Assembly: GCA_937885695.1 (NCBI GenBank) | Contig: CALABP010000004.1 | Span: 1-37,680 of the forward strand | Length of the DNA: 37,680 nucleotides | DNA from: DTU089 sp002440045 | GTDB lineage: Bacteria > Bacillota > Clostridia > Oscillospirales > Acutalibacteraceae | Direction of reading: 5' to 3' | In this document: positions 16,479 through 24,216 of the stretch, in pieces | Layout of the letters: each line of letters starts with the position of its first letter | Numbering within the stretch: position 1 is the first letter of the stretch | Notes under the pieces: generated by a model | Database searches by the model: none | What the model was told of the DNA's origin: nothing | Seen by the model: only the letters and a program-made list of their open reading frames with translations | Program-made: the position numbers and the translations under genes

Positions 16479-18140
16479 ATGGAAGAAATCAAAACAGAGG
16501 GTATGAGCAATTTCATACACGATATTATTGACGAAGAATTAAAAGAGGGCGTTAAAACCTATGTTCAGACGCGCTTCCCCCCGGAGCCTAACGGCTATTT
16601 GCACATAGGCCACGCAAAAGCCATTTGCATAGACTTTATGACGGCTTTAAAATACGGCGGCGTGTGCAACCTCAGACTTGACGACACAAACCCCGCAAAA
16701 GAAGATATAGAATATGTCGAATCAATAAAAGAAGATATAGAATGGCTCGGCTTTAAATGGGACAAGTGCCTTTTCGCTTCAAGCTATTTTGATTTTCTTT
16801 ATGACTGCGCAATTAAGCTTATAAAAGACGGAAAAGCCTATGTCTGCGACCTTTCTGCCGACGAAATAAGAGAATATCGCGGCACGCTTACAGAGCCGGG
16901 CAAAAACTCGCCCTATCGCGACAGAAGCATTGAAGAAAACCTTGAGCTTTTCAAGCGTATGACCGACGGCGAGTTCCCCGACGGCAGCAAGGTTTTAAGG
17001 GCAAAAATAGATATGAGCTCGCCCAATATGAATATGCGCGACCCCGTTATTTACAGAATCGCTCACATTGAGCACCATCAGACGGGCAACAAGTGGTGCG
17101 TTTATCCGATGTATGACTTTGCGCACCCGCTTTCTGACGCAAGAGAGGGCGTAACATATTCGTTGTGCTCGCTTGAATTTGAAAACCACAGACCGCTTTA
17201 TAACTGGTTTATTGAGCAAATCGGCGGATTCAAAGAGCCGCCGCGCCAGATTGAATTTGCAAGGCTCAACATAAACTATTGCATAACAAGCAAACGCAAA
17301 AACATAAAACTTGTAACAGAAAAGACCGTCAGCGGCTGGGACGACCCCAGAATGGCTACCGTCTGCGGAATGAGGCGCCGCGGCTATCCCGCCTCCGCAA
17401 TACGCACGTTTATTGAAAAGGTCGGCGTTTCAAAAGCCTACAGCGTTGTTGATTACGGACTTCTTGAGTCCTGCGTAAGAGACGAGCTTAACGCAACTGC
17501 GCCGCGCGCCATGGCGGTGCTTGAACCTTTAAAGGTAATTATCGACAACTATCCCGAGGGCAAAACCGAGGATATTGAGGTCGAAATTCACCCCGACAAG
17601 CCCGAGCTCGGCAAAAAGACCGTATCTTTCGGCAGAGAAATATTTGTTGAAAAAAGCGATTTTATGGCAGAGCCCGTAAAAAAGTATTTCAGACTCTTCC
17701 CCGGAAACGAAGTACGTCTTAAAGGCGCATATTTCATCACCTGCAACTCATACGAAACCGATGAAAACGGCAATGTAACCGTGCTTCACTGCACATATGA
17801 CCCCGAAACAAAGGGCGGCAACGCGCCCGACGGCAGAAAAGTAAAGGGCACAATTCAGTGGGTAGGAAGCAAAGCCTTTGAAGCCGAAATCAGACTTTAT
17901 GACAGGCTTTTCACGGTTGAAGACCCCGCATCTGTTCCGGATGAAGAATTTGCTTCGGTAATCAATCCCGATTCGCTTAAAGTTCTTAAAGGCTGCCTTG
18001 TCGAAGAAAATCTTAAAGACGCAAAGCCGCTTGATACATTCCAGTTTATGAGAAACGGCTATTTCTGCGTCGATAAAGACTCAACGCCCGAGCACCCCGT
18101 ATTCAACAGAACAGTAGCTCTTAATTCCTCTTGGAAATAA
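16479..18140 (+). CDS. glnS: Glutaminyl-tRNA synthetase (553 aa)
   Basis: Class I synthetase that attaches glutamine directly to tRNA-Gln. RFPPEPNGYLHIGHAKAICI is the GlnRS HIGH region (PEPNG distinguishes it from GluRS), and ITSKRK near residue 270 is the KMSKS equivalent. FEFENHRPLYNW-like text appears as CSLEFENHRPLYNWF, and the C-terminal half matches the two-barrel anticodon-binding domain (GTIQWVGSKAFEAEIRLYDRLF). Length equals E. coli GlnRS (554). AAGGAG precedes the ATG. Many Bacillota lack GlnRS and use GatCAB, so the gene likely entered this lineage by ancient transfer; base composition does not stand out now. Confidence 0.95.
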   Translation: MEEIKTEGMSNFIHDIIDEELKEGVKTYVQTRFPPEPNGYLHIGHAKAICIDFMTALKYGGVCNLRLDDTNPAKEDIEYVESIKEDIEWLGFKWDKCLFASSYFDFLYDCAIKLIKDGKAYVCDLSADEIREYRGTLTEPGKNSPYRDRSIEENLELFKRMTDGEFPDGSKVLRAKIDMSSPNMNMRDPVIYRIAHIEHHQTGNKWCVYPMYDFAHPLSDAREGVTYSLCSLEFENHRPLYNWFIEQIGGFKEPPRQIEFARLNINYCITSKRKNIKLVTEKTVSGWDDPRMATVCGMRRRGYPASAIRTFIEKVGVSKAYSVVDYGLLESCVRDELNATAPRAMAVLEPLKVIIDNYPEGKTEDIEVEIHPDKPELGKKTVSFGREIFVEKSDFMAEPVKKYFRLFPGNEVRLKGAYFITCNSYETDENGNVTVLHCTYDPETKGGNAPDGRKVKGTIQWVGSKAFEAEIRLYDRLFTVEDPASVPDEEFASVINPDSLKVLKGCLVEENLKDAKPLDTFQFMRNGYFCVDKDSTPEHPVFNRTVALNSSWK

Positions 18141-18157
18141 TTTAGGGAGGTTTAATT

Positions 18158-18826
18158 ATGAAATACGTTTACAAAGCGATTGCCGCCGTTCTTTCAATAG
18201 CGGTTATCCCCGTTACGATTTTTTCGCCGATAATATATTATCGCATTAAGTCGACTGCGCTTCAGGCGCTTTTTGTACTCAGTAAATATCTCGACAGTGA
18301 AAGCGTTTCAAAGTTTTTAGAAGGCAGAGACTCAATACCCGATACCATTGCCGATACTCTTTCGGTTTATGATATTTTCGATTCCGAGGGTCTTATACGC
18401 TCACTTTCGAAAAATGAATCGGTTTCCGATACTATTTCGGGTTTTAAGACGCCGTTTATTACCGCAGGCGTAATTCTTGCTCTTATTGCAATTTGCGCCG
18501 TTGTAACGGCAATTCTTGCAATTGTGTGCAAAGACAACCGCAAGGCCGTTTATTCGGCTTTTTCGGGAATCGGGCTTTCGGTTGCGTTTAAATTTGCTTT
18601 TGAGTCAATAGCCGCGCCCATTCTTGACGGCAAGCTTACAGGTTCTTCGTTCTGGGGTTCGCTTATTGCAAATGTTGAAGAGTTCGACCTTTCGTCGGCG
18701 TTTTGGTTTATCCCCGCAATGTTTGCCGCGGTTATCGTGTGGACGCTTCTTTATAACATAACGCTCCCCGAGGACGAAAAGCGCAAAAGAAAAATTATGC
18801 TCGGCGAGGATGAGGCAAGCTTATGA
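18158..18826 (+). CDS. Membrane protein of unknown function (222 aa)
   Basis: No family recognised. Hydrophobic segments near residues 7-29, 100-122, 132-152 and 182-203 suggest four membrane helices, with a Ser/Asp-rich soluble loop of about 70 residues after the first helix and a charged C-terminal tail (LPEDEKRKRKIMLGEDEASL). GGGAGG lies before the ATG, 17 bases after glnS. Its stop overlaps the start of the next gene (ATGA), so both are translationally coupled and belong to the gltX-glnS transcript. Confidence 0.8.
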   Translation: MKYVYKAIAAVLSIAVIPVTIFSPIIYYRIKSTALQALFVLSKYLDSESVSKFLEGRDSIPDTIADTLSVYDIFDSEGLIRSLSKNESVSDTISGFKTPFITAGVILALIAICAVVTAILAIVCKDNRKAVYSAFSGIGLSVAFKFAFESIAAPILDGKLTGSSFWGSLIANVEEFDLSSAFWFIPAMFAAVIVWTLLYNITLPEDEKRKRKIMLGEDEASL

Positions 18827-19278
18827 TTTTTGACAAAGCAGAAAATATGCCGTTTTATTTTGACGGCGACGAAAGTTTAAAAAGCGTTCTTAAAGCTTAC
18901 GGTGATTTTTCGCATACACCGTTTGACAGAGGCAGAATTGACATCACCCCAAATAAAGAGTGGTGCAACGTTTCAAAGTATGAAACAAAAAGCCCCGACG
19001 AAGTAAAGCTTGAAGCCCACAAAAAATTCATTGACGTTCAGCTTATGTTTGACGGCGGTGAAAAAATCGGTTGGGCGCCCGTCAGCGACTGCACCGTCAC
19101 AGAAGAATATGACGAAAACGGCGACATTGCGTTTATGACGAGTGAAAACACGCAGTTTATTGAGCTTAAAAAGGGCTATTTTGCCGTATTTTTCCCGCAG
19201 GACGCCCACGCCCCCTGCCTTTCGGACGACAAAAACACATTTTCTCACAAGCTTGTTTTTAAGGTTGCGATAAAGTAA
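18823..19278 (+). CDS. YhcH/YjgK/YiaL family protein (DUF386, 151 aa)
   Basis: Single-domain cupin-like protein. Family features visible: AHKKFIDVQLMFDGGEKIGW (metal/substrate region with His and Gln), FPQDAHAPCL and the terminal SHKLVFKVAI with its conserved lysines. Full length compared with the usual 150-155. Members include EbgC, the beta subunit of an evolved beta-galactosidase, and YhcH/NanQ, reported to act as a sialic acid anomerase, so a sugar mutarotase-type role is plausible, but the substrate is unknown. Translationally coupled to the membrane protein gene. The operon ends at the hairpin 19468-19513, after the MITE-like insertion. Confidence 0.88.
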   Translation: MIFDKAENMPFYFDGDESLKSVLKAYGDFSHTPFDRGRIDITPNKEWCNVSKYETKSPDEVKLEAHKKFIDVQLMFDGGEKIGWAPVSDCTVTEEYDENGDIAFMTSENTQFIELKKGYFAVFFPQDAHAPCLSDDKNTFSHKLVFKVAIK

Positions 19279-19286
19279 ATTCCGGC

Positions 19287-19450
19287 TAGGCATAAGAGGG
19301 TCGAACCAATACGGTTTTAAAAAGCTTTAGTTTTTGCATAATCGGGTGTTTCTTCGACACAGCAATACTTTCGTATTGCAAGGAGAAAAACGCCCGAGGA
19401 TGCGGAAAATAAAGTTTTTAGGGCGTGTCGGTTCAACGCTCTTATGCCTA
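19287..19450. mobile_element. MITE-like element, 164 bp, 21-bp terminal inverted repeats
   Basis: Left end TAGGCATAAGAGGGTCGAAC+C (19287-19307) and right end 19430-19450 are inverted repeats with 19 of 21 bases matching. Both ends finish in TA, as expected for a TA target site. The inside has no ORF but a long stem, including CAATAC-TTTC-GTATTG. A partial copy lies at 9682-9755 and a degenerate one near 12291-12335. It sits between the YhcH-family gene and its terminator. Confidence 0.65.
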
Positions 19451-19467
19451 AGCATAAGAAAGAATTA

Positions 19468-19514
19468 AACGCTGTAATTTGAACTCCTTTTCGGGGCAAA
19501 TTACAGCGTTTTTA
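19468..19514. terminator. Strong terminator between the gltX operon and trmB
   Basis: AACGCTGTAATTTG (19468-19481) pairs perfectly over 14 bp with 19497-19510, followed by TTTTTATTT on the plus strand. It ends the plus-strand operon and may also stop convergent trmB transcripts. Confidence 0.85.
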
Positions 19515-19530
19515 TTTATAAAATATTTTG

Positions 19531-20175
19531 TCAGTCTTTTTTTGTTGCCACAACTCTGTTAATCGGCGTGCCGAGAGACGAAAAGCGCCTTTCATACTCT
19601 GTCATAACGTTATTTTCGGCGTACTCGGACGAATGAAGGTCATATGTAAGTTCCGAAAGCTCAAAGCCCGTTTCTTCAAATTCGGGAAGCGAAAAATCAA
19701 ACAGCCCTCGGTTATCGGTTTTAAAAAAGACCTTGCCGTGCGGTTTTAAAAGCTTTTTGTAATCTTCAAGAAACCCGCGGTAAGTAAGCCGCCTTTTATA
19801 ATGCTTTGCTTTCGGCCACGGGTCCGAAAAGTTAAGATATATTGCGTCAACGCTTCCTTCGTTAAGACCTTCTGTTAAATCCTTTGCATCGCAGCAGCAA
19901 AGCTTTATGTTTTTAAGCCCCGACGCCTTCACCTTTTCGGCGGCAACAACCAAAACGTCGCTTATTTTTTCAACCGCGATAAAATTCACATTCGGAAATT
20001 TCTCTGCCGTGCCGACAATAAAATCGCCTTTGCCGCAGCCTATTTCTATTCTTACGGGGTTGCCGTTTGAAAAAAAGCTTTTCGGGTCGCGTTTTTCGGA
20101 TTTAATATCGTCTATCAAAAGCTCACTACAGGCTTCAAGCCTTTCCTTGCCGTGTTTTTTTCTTTTAACTCTCAT
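19531..20175 (-). CDS. trmB: tRNA (guanine-N7-)-methyltransferase (214 aa)
   Basis: SAM-dependent enzyme that makes m7G46 in tRNA variable loops. Motif I EIGCGKGDFI (about residues 44-53) binds SAM; NFSDPWPKAKHYKRRL and the terminal VMTEYERRF are hallmark TrmB motifs carrying catalytic and tRNA-contact residues (DPWP, K, R, T-E-Y-E). Length is the usual 210-220. AAAAGGTG precedes the ATG. It stands alone, convergent with the gltX operon and divergent from pyk. Confidence 0.95.
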   Translation of the reverse strand: MRVKRKKHGKERLEACSELLIDDIKSEKRDPKSFFSNGNPVRIEIGCGKGDFIVGTAEKFPNVNFIAVEKISDVLVVAAEKVKASGLKNIKLCCCDAKDLTEGLNEGSVDAIYLNFSDPWPKAKHYKRRLTYRGFLEDYKKLLKPHGKVFFKTDNRGLFDFSLPEFEETGFELSELTYDLHSSEYAENNVMTEYERRFSSLGTPINRVVATKKD

Positions 20176-20284
20176 AAAGCACCTTTTCTTTTAAATATCT
20201 CTACAATTATACGAGCAGAAAAAGCGTTTGTCAATTGCAACATATAAAGTCTGAAAATACTTTTTGTTTTTTACATTTCGCAGA

Positions 20285-20313
20285 TTGTATTGCACGACGT
20301 TTTTTGATATAAT
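20285..20313 (+). promoter_or_regulatory. pyk promoter
   Basis: TTGTAT (20285-20290), 17 bases, TATAAT (20308-20313). The leader of about 30 bases holds AAAGGAG before GTG 20351. Confidence 0.75.
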
Positions 20314-20350
20314 TTATAATGGAATAATTTTTAAAGGAGCGAATAAGCCT

Positions 20351-21766
20351 GTGAGAAAAACAAAAATCGTATGTACAATCGGCCCTGCAAGCAGCAGTGA
20401 AGAAACCTTTATAGCAATGTGCAAAGCGGGTCTTAACGTTGCAAGGCTTAACTTTTCGCACGGCACGCACGAAGAGCACAAGAAAAAAATAGATATGATA
20501 AAAAAGGTGCGCGAGGAGCTTAAAATGCCGATTGCAATTATGCTCGACACAAAAGGCCCCGAATATCGCATCAAAACCTTTGAAAACGGAAGCGTCACAT
20601 TAAACGACGGCGACGAATTTGTATTCACAAAGAATGATGTTGTCGGCAATTCGCATATGGTTTCGGTAAACTATAAAGGTCTTGTCAACGACCTTTCAAT
20701 AGGCGACCGCGTTCTTGTTAATAACGGGCTCGTCATTTTTGAAGTCAAAGACAAAACTGACTGCGACGTTATATGCACCGTTGTTGCGGGCGGCGTGCTT
20801 TCGGACAGAAAAAGTATGAGCTTCCCCAACAAGGTTTTAAATCAGGTCTATTTGAGCGACCAGGATAAAGCCGACCTTCTTTTCGGAATCGAAAACAGCG
20901 TTGACTATGTTGCCGCGTCCTTCGTTTCCAGAAAGCAGGACCTTGTTGACCTTAAAGCGTTTTTAAAAGAAAACGGCGGCGAAAACATTGACATAATAGC
21001 CAAAATCGAAAACCGCACGGGAATAGACAATATCGACGAAATCTGCGAAGAGTGCGACGGAATTATGATAGGCAGGGGCGACCTCGGCGTTGAAGTTCCG
21101 TTTGCCGAATTGCCCGCACTGCAAAAATATATAATCACAAAGTGCAGGCTTCTCGGAAAGCGCGTTATAACCGCCACGGAAATGCTCGAATCTATGATAT
21201 ATAACCCCAGACCCACGCGCGCCGAAATTTCGGACGTTGCAAACGCCGTTTATGACGGAACAAGCGCCGTTATGCTTTCGGGCGAGTCGGCGGCGGGCAA
21301 ATATCCCGTTGAAGCCGTTAAAACAATGAGCGAGATTGTTGTTGAAACCGAAAAGCACATTCATTATGCAAAGCGTTTCAGAAACAACGATTTTAAAATA
21401 AAAAACAGAGTTGACGCAATATCTCACGCAACCTGCGGTATGGCAATAGATATTGACGCAAAAGCCATAGTCGTTACCTCGATTTCGGGTATGACCGTAA
21501 GAATGGTTTCGCGCTTCAGAGCGCCGACAGATATAATCGGTATGGCGACAAACAAAGCCGTTTGGTATAAGCTTGCGCTTTCGTGGGGCGTTTTGCCTGT
21601 GCTGTCAGAGCAGTTCACATCTACAGACGTTCTGTTTTATCACGCCTTAAGAGCCGCAAAAGAAAATCTTGATTTGAAACCCGGCGACAGCGTTGTTATG
21701 ACAGGCGGAATTACAAACGGAAAATCAGGCAACACAAATCTTATTAAAATAGAAACCGTTGAATAA
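20351..21766 (+). CDS. pyk: Pyruvate kinase (471 aa)
   Basis: Glycolytic enzyme converting phosphoenolpyruvate and ADP to pyruvate and ATP. Visible motifs: KIVCTIGPASSS, ARLNFSHGTHEEH, LDTKGPEYR (the Glu is typical of potassium-dependent enzymes), AKIENRTG with the catalytic lysine, MIGRGDLGVE and ITATEMLESM (canonical Gln of TATQMLESM is Glu here), SGESAAGKYPVEAV. The start is GTG 20351 (MRKTKIVCTIG) because it follows the promoter and AAGGAG; the longer frame from 20264 begins upstream of the -10 box. It lacks the extra C-terminal PEP-utiliser-like domain found in some Bacillus and clostridial enzymes. It is monocistronic, ending at a hairpin. Confidence 0.95.
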   Translation: MRKTKIVCTIGPASSSEETFIAMCKAGLNVARLNFSHGTHEEHKKKIDMIKKVREELKMPIAIMLDTKGPEYRIKTFENGSVTLNDGDEFVFTKNDVVGNSHMVSVNYKGLVNDLSIGDRVLVNNGLVIFEVKDKTDCDVICTVVAGGVLSDRKSMSFPNKVLNQVYLSDQDKADLLFGIENSVDYVAASFVSRKQDLVDLKAFLKENGGENIDIIAKIENRTGIDNIDEICEECDGIMIGRGDLGVEVPFAELPALQKYIITKCRLLGKRVITATEMLESMIYNPRPTRAEISDVANAVYDGTSAVMLSGESAAGKYPVEAVKTMSEIVVETEKHIHYAKRFRNNDFKIKNRVDAISHATCGMAIDIDAKAIVVTSISGMTVRMVSRFRAPTDIIGMATNKAVWYKLALSWGVLPVLSEQFTSTDVLFYHALRAAKENLDLKPGDSVVMTGGITNGKSGNTNLIKIETVE

Positions 21767-21796
21767 TCGGATAAAATAAAAATCGACCAAAATAAA

Positions 21797-21846
21797 AACA
21801 GCCGTAATTTTCGGGGATTTTGCCCGTGAATTACAGCTGTTTTTTT
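21797..21846. terminator. Bidirectional terminator between pyk and the surface protein gene
   Basis: AACAGC-C-GTAATT (21797-21809) pairs with AATTAC-A-GCTGTT (21829-21841), one mismatch. Plus side is followed by TTTTTT; minus side by TTTTTATTTT. It shares GTAATTT and AATTACAGC with the hairpin at 19468-19510. Confidence 0.85.
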
Positions 21847-21847
21847 A

Positions 21848-22990
21848 TCAATCGTCGGGGTCGATAATATCGTCTGCGTCGTTCATTATAACAACGCCGT
21901 CATCGTCGCTTATGACAATAGCGCCGTCGTCCTCGTCGGGTTTTACAACGCGCCCGTCCTTAAAGCCTTCCTGAAGCTTTATAGAGTCGTCTACCCACTC
22001 GCCGCTGTCGCCGTCGGCGGTATTTTTTCTTTTTACAGCGAAAAACGACACAGCCGCCGCAACAAGCGCCGCCGCGGCAACGCAAATTATAACAATAAGC
22101 TTTTTGTTGCTTTTTGCCTCTTCCTTTTTCGGAATATCTTCAAATTCGTCGCTTAAAACAACGTCGCCGTCGGGCATAACAAAGCTTAAATAATCGCTTG
22201 CTTCGCCGTTTATCAAAATACTGCCCGCTTTAAGGCGTTTGCCGTTTTCGGGCTTTACGGTAATATTGACAGTTTCGCCCTTTGCGGCGCTCGGCGGGTT
22301 AACCTCGAGCGTGCCGCCCGTAAGCCCGGATACCGTTATTTTATGAAGCACGGTGCCCTCGTCAGGCTCCCACTTAACATAAATTACAGTGCCTTTTTTT
22401 GCAATATCCTTTGAAAAATCCCAAGGAGTTTCAAAATCGGGGTCAGAAAACCACCCTGCGAATTTAAAACCCTTGCGCTCCGGCTTTTCCTGCGGCTCGG
22501 GAACGGTGCTTTCTTCTTCAAGGTCGAATTTAAGCCGTTCTTCGCCGTTGTTAAGCTCAATATAAACGGTAAATTTGCCGTCGTCCTCGGTTTCTTCGTC
22601 ACTGTCAGAGTTGCCGCGGCTTGAGTTGTTATTTCTGCGGTCGGAATTTCCGCCGTTGCCGGAATTGCCCGAGCCTGAACCCGAGCCGTTATTATTATTC
22701 CGTCTTGTTTCGGTTTCGGCGGCAGGCTTTGTTTCGGGCGTATTGTCCCTTTTTGTTTCGCCGCTTTCTGTAGATGACGGCTCGCTGTTTTCGCTTTCTT
22801 CGGGCGGCTCTGTCGAAGCGTCGCCGCCGCCTTCCGTATCGGGCTCTGTTTCGCTTATTATAACCGTTTCGCTTTGCGATTCGCTTTCGCCCTCGGTGTC
22901 TGAGGTCGCAAACGCCGAAACGGAAGTAAACAACACCGTAACAGCAATTAAAAGCGCAATAAATCCGAATTTAATTTGGCTGAATTTCAT
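21848..22990 (-). CDS. Membrane-anchored InlB-repeat surface protein with acidic tail (380 aa)
   Basis: Signal peptide residues 1-28 (FGFIALLIAVTVLFTSVSAFA). Residues about 29-140 are a low-complexity Ser/Glu/Thr then Asn/Gly/Ser linker. Residues about 145-210 match a Listeria-Bacteroides InlB B-repeat (RKGFKFAGWFSDPDFETPWD, GTVIYVKW). A divergent InlB-like domain follows (about 215-285, GGTLEVNPPSAAKGETVNIT, FVMPDGDVVL). A membrane helix lies near 297-318 (LIVIICVAAAALVAAAVSFF) and is followed by a cytoplasmic tail very rich in Asp ending DDADDIIDPDD-like. So it is a type I surface protein with the beta-grasp repeats outside. It starts 11 bases after the oxidoreductase stop, and AAGGA precedes the ATG. 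The role is unknown; adhesion or signalling are guesses. Confidence 0.85.
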   Translation of the reverse strand: MKFSQIKFGFIALLIAVTVLFTSVSAFATSDTEGESESQSETVIISETEPDTEGGGDASTEPPEESENSEPSSTESGETKRDNTPETKPAAETETRRNNNNGSGSGSGNSGNGGNSDRRNNNSSRGNSDSDEETEDDGKFTVYIELNNGEERLKFDLEEESTVPEPQEKPERKGFKFAGWFSDPDFETPWDFSKDIAKKGTVIYVKWEPDEGTVLHKITVSGLTGGTLEVNPPSAAKGETVNITVKPENGKRLKAGSILINGEASDYLSFVMPDGDVVLSDEFEDIPKKEEAKSNKKLIVIICVAAAALVAAAVSFFAVKRKNTADGDSGEWVDDSIKLQEGFKDGRVVKPDEDDGAIVISDDDGVVIMNDADDIIDPDD

Positions 22991-23001
22991 TTAAACCGTC
23001 C

Positions 23002-24159
23002 TTAATAAGTGGAATCCATATTTTCGTTGATGACTTCCTTGACCACTTTTTTGTATGTTGAGTTCTTGATTTTCTCATTAAGCAAATCAAGGAAAAGGTC
23101 CTCGTCAACAGGCAATTCTACCGTTTTGCCGAGCCAGCTTGAAAGGAACGCGGCATTTGAAATCATAAGGCCGTTTATGCCCTCCTGACCCTTTGCCGTG
23201 AGCGGCTCGTTTCTGAGAATTGCCGCGGCAAATTTGTTAAGAACCTCAACATGCTGAAGGTTTCTTCCGTCAAGCTCCGCTTCATAAGTTTCATACTCAA
23301 TTGAAGAAAAGCCTTCGGGTGATGTTCTTGTGTGCTCTGCCGTGCTTTCTTTAAGCTCGTCCACAATAAGCTTGCCGTTTTCACAAATAAGCTTTGCTCT
23401 GTCAAGCGTTATTTCGAGCCTGTTTGTACCCGGGTAATCGCCCGTTGTTGTAATAAACGTGCCCGTAGCGCCGTTGGGGTATTGAGCATAAATCATAACG
23501 TCGTCTTCGACCTCAATGTCGTGCCACTTGCCCTCGTGGCAAACAGCCGTTATTTTTTCGGGCATTCCGCAAATCCACTGCCACAAATCAAGCTGATGCG
23601 GGCACTGATTAAGAAGCACGCCGCCGCCCTCGCCGCTCCAGGTTGCGCGCCAGCCGCCCGAGTTATAATAAGCCTGCGTTCTGTACCAATCGGTAATAAT
23701 CCATGTAACGCGTTTAAGCTCGCCGAACTTTTTACTGCTTACAATCTCGTGCGCTTTTCTGTAAAGGCAGTTTGTTCTTTGGTTGAACATTATCGCAAAT
23801 ATTTTGTCGCTTTTGTCGGCGACCTCGTTCATTTCGCGAACCTGCTTTGTATAAACGCCCGCAGGCTTTTCGCTCATAACGTGAAGCCCCTTGTTAAGAG
23901 CCTCGATAACATACGGCGGGTGGAAATAGTGCGGCGTTGCAATAAGTACTGCGTCAACCTCGCCCGAATCCATAAGCTCCGATGCGGTGTTGTAGCACTT
24001 TACGCCCTGAACATTTTCTTTTGCCCATTTAAGCCTTTCGAGGTTTATGTCGGCAACAGCGGTAATCTCTATTTCGGGAAGCTCGCCTTTAAGGTAGTTT
24101 TTAATGTGGCTCGAACCCATATTACCGACGCCGATTATACCGAGACGTACCTTGTCCAT
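23002..24159 (-). CDS. Gfo/Idh/MocA-family NAD(P)-dependent oxidoreductase (385 aa)
   Basis: Cytoplasmic sugar or cyclitol dehydrogenase. The Rossmann start RLGIIGVGNMGSSHIKNYL binds the dinucleotide, EKPAGVYTKQV holds the catalytic lysine of the EKP motif, and LLNQCPHQLDLWQWICG is the conserved substrate-site segment with its histidine. Length is normal. ATG 24159 (MDKVRLGI) was chosen over the upstream TTG at 24216, which would require translating through a perfect hairpin. AGAAAGG lies upstream. It sits between the phosphoesterase and the InlB-repeat gene on the same strand, pointing to catabolism or modification of a sugar released by this cluster; the substrate is not identifiable. Confidence 0.92.
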   Translation of the reverse strand: MDKVRLGIIGVGNMGSSHIKNYLKGELPEIEITAVADINLERLKWAKENVQGVKCYNTASELMDSGEVDAVLIATPHYFHPPYVIEALNKGLHVMSEKPAGVYTKQVREMNEVADKSDKIFAIMFNQRTNCLYRKAHEIVSSKKFGELKRVTWIITDWYRTQAYYNSGGWRATWSGEGGGVLLNQCPHQLDLWQWICGMPEKITAVCHEGKWHDIEVEDDVMIYAQYPNGATGTFITTTGDYPGTNRLEITLDRAKLICENGKLIVDELKESTAEHTRTSPEGFSSIEYETYEAELDGRNLQHVEVLNKFAAAILRNEPLTAKGQEGINGLMISNAAFLSSWLGKTVELPVDEDLFLDLLNEKIKNSTYKKVVKEVINENMDSTY

Positions 24160-24181
24160 AAAAAGACCAACCTTTCTTTCA

Positions 24182-24203
24182 GGCGGCGCAAAGGTGCGCC
24201 GCC
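24182..24203 (-). promoter_or_regulatory. Intercistronic perfect hairpin
   Basis: GGCGGCGCA and TGCGCCGCC (9 bp, all paired) around a four-base loop, in the 57-base gap between phosphoesterase stop and oxidoreductase start. No T run follows on the minus strand, so it is more likely an mRNA processing or stability element, or a leaky terminator. Confidence 0.55.
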
Positions 24204-24216
24204 GTTCGGGATTCAA

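Noticed and set aside
20264..20350. N-terminal extension of pyruvate kinase from ATG 20264
   Set aside because: It starts upstream of the -35 and -10 boxes; GTG 20351 gives the family start and has AAGGAG.
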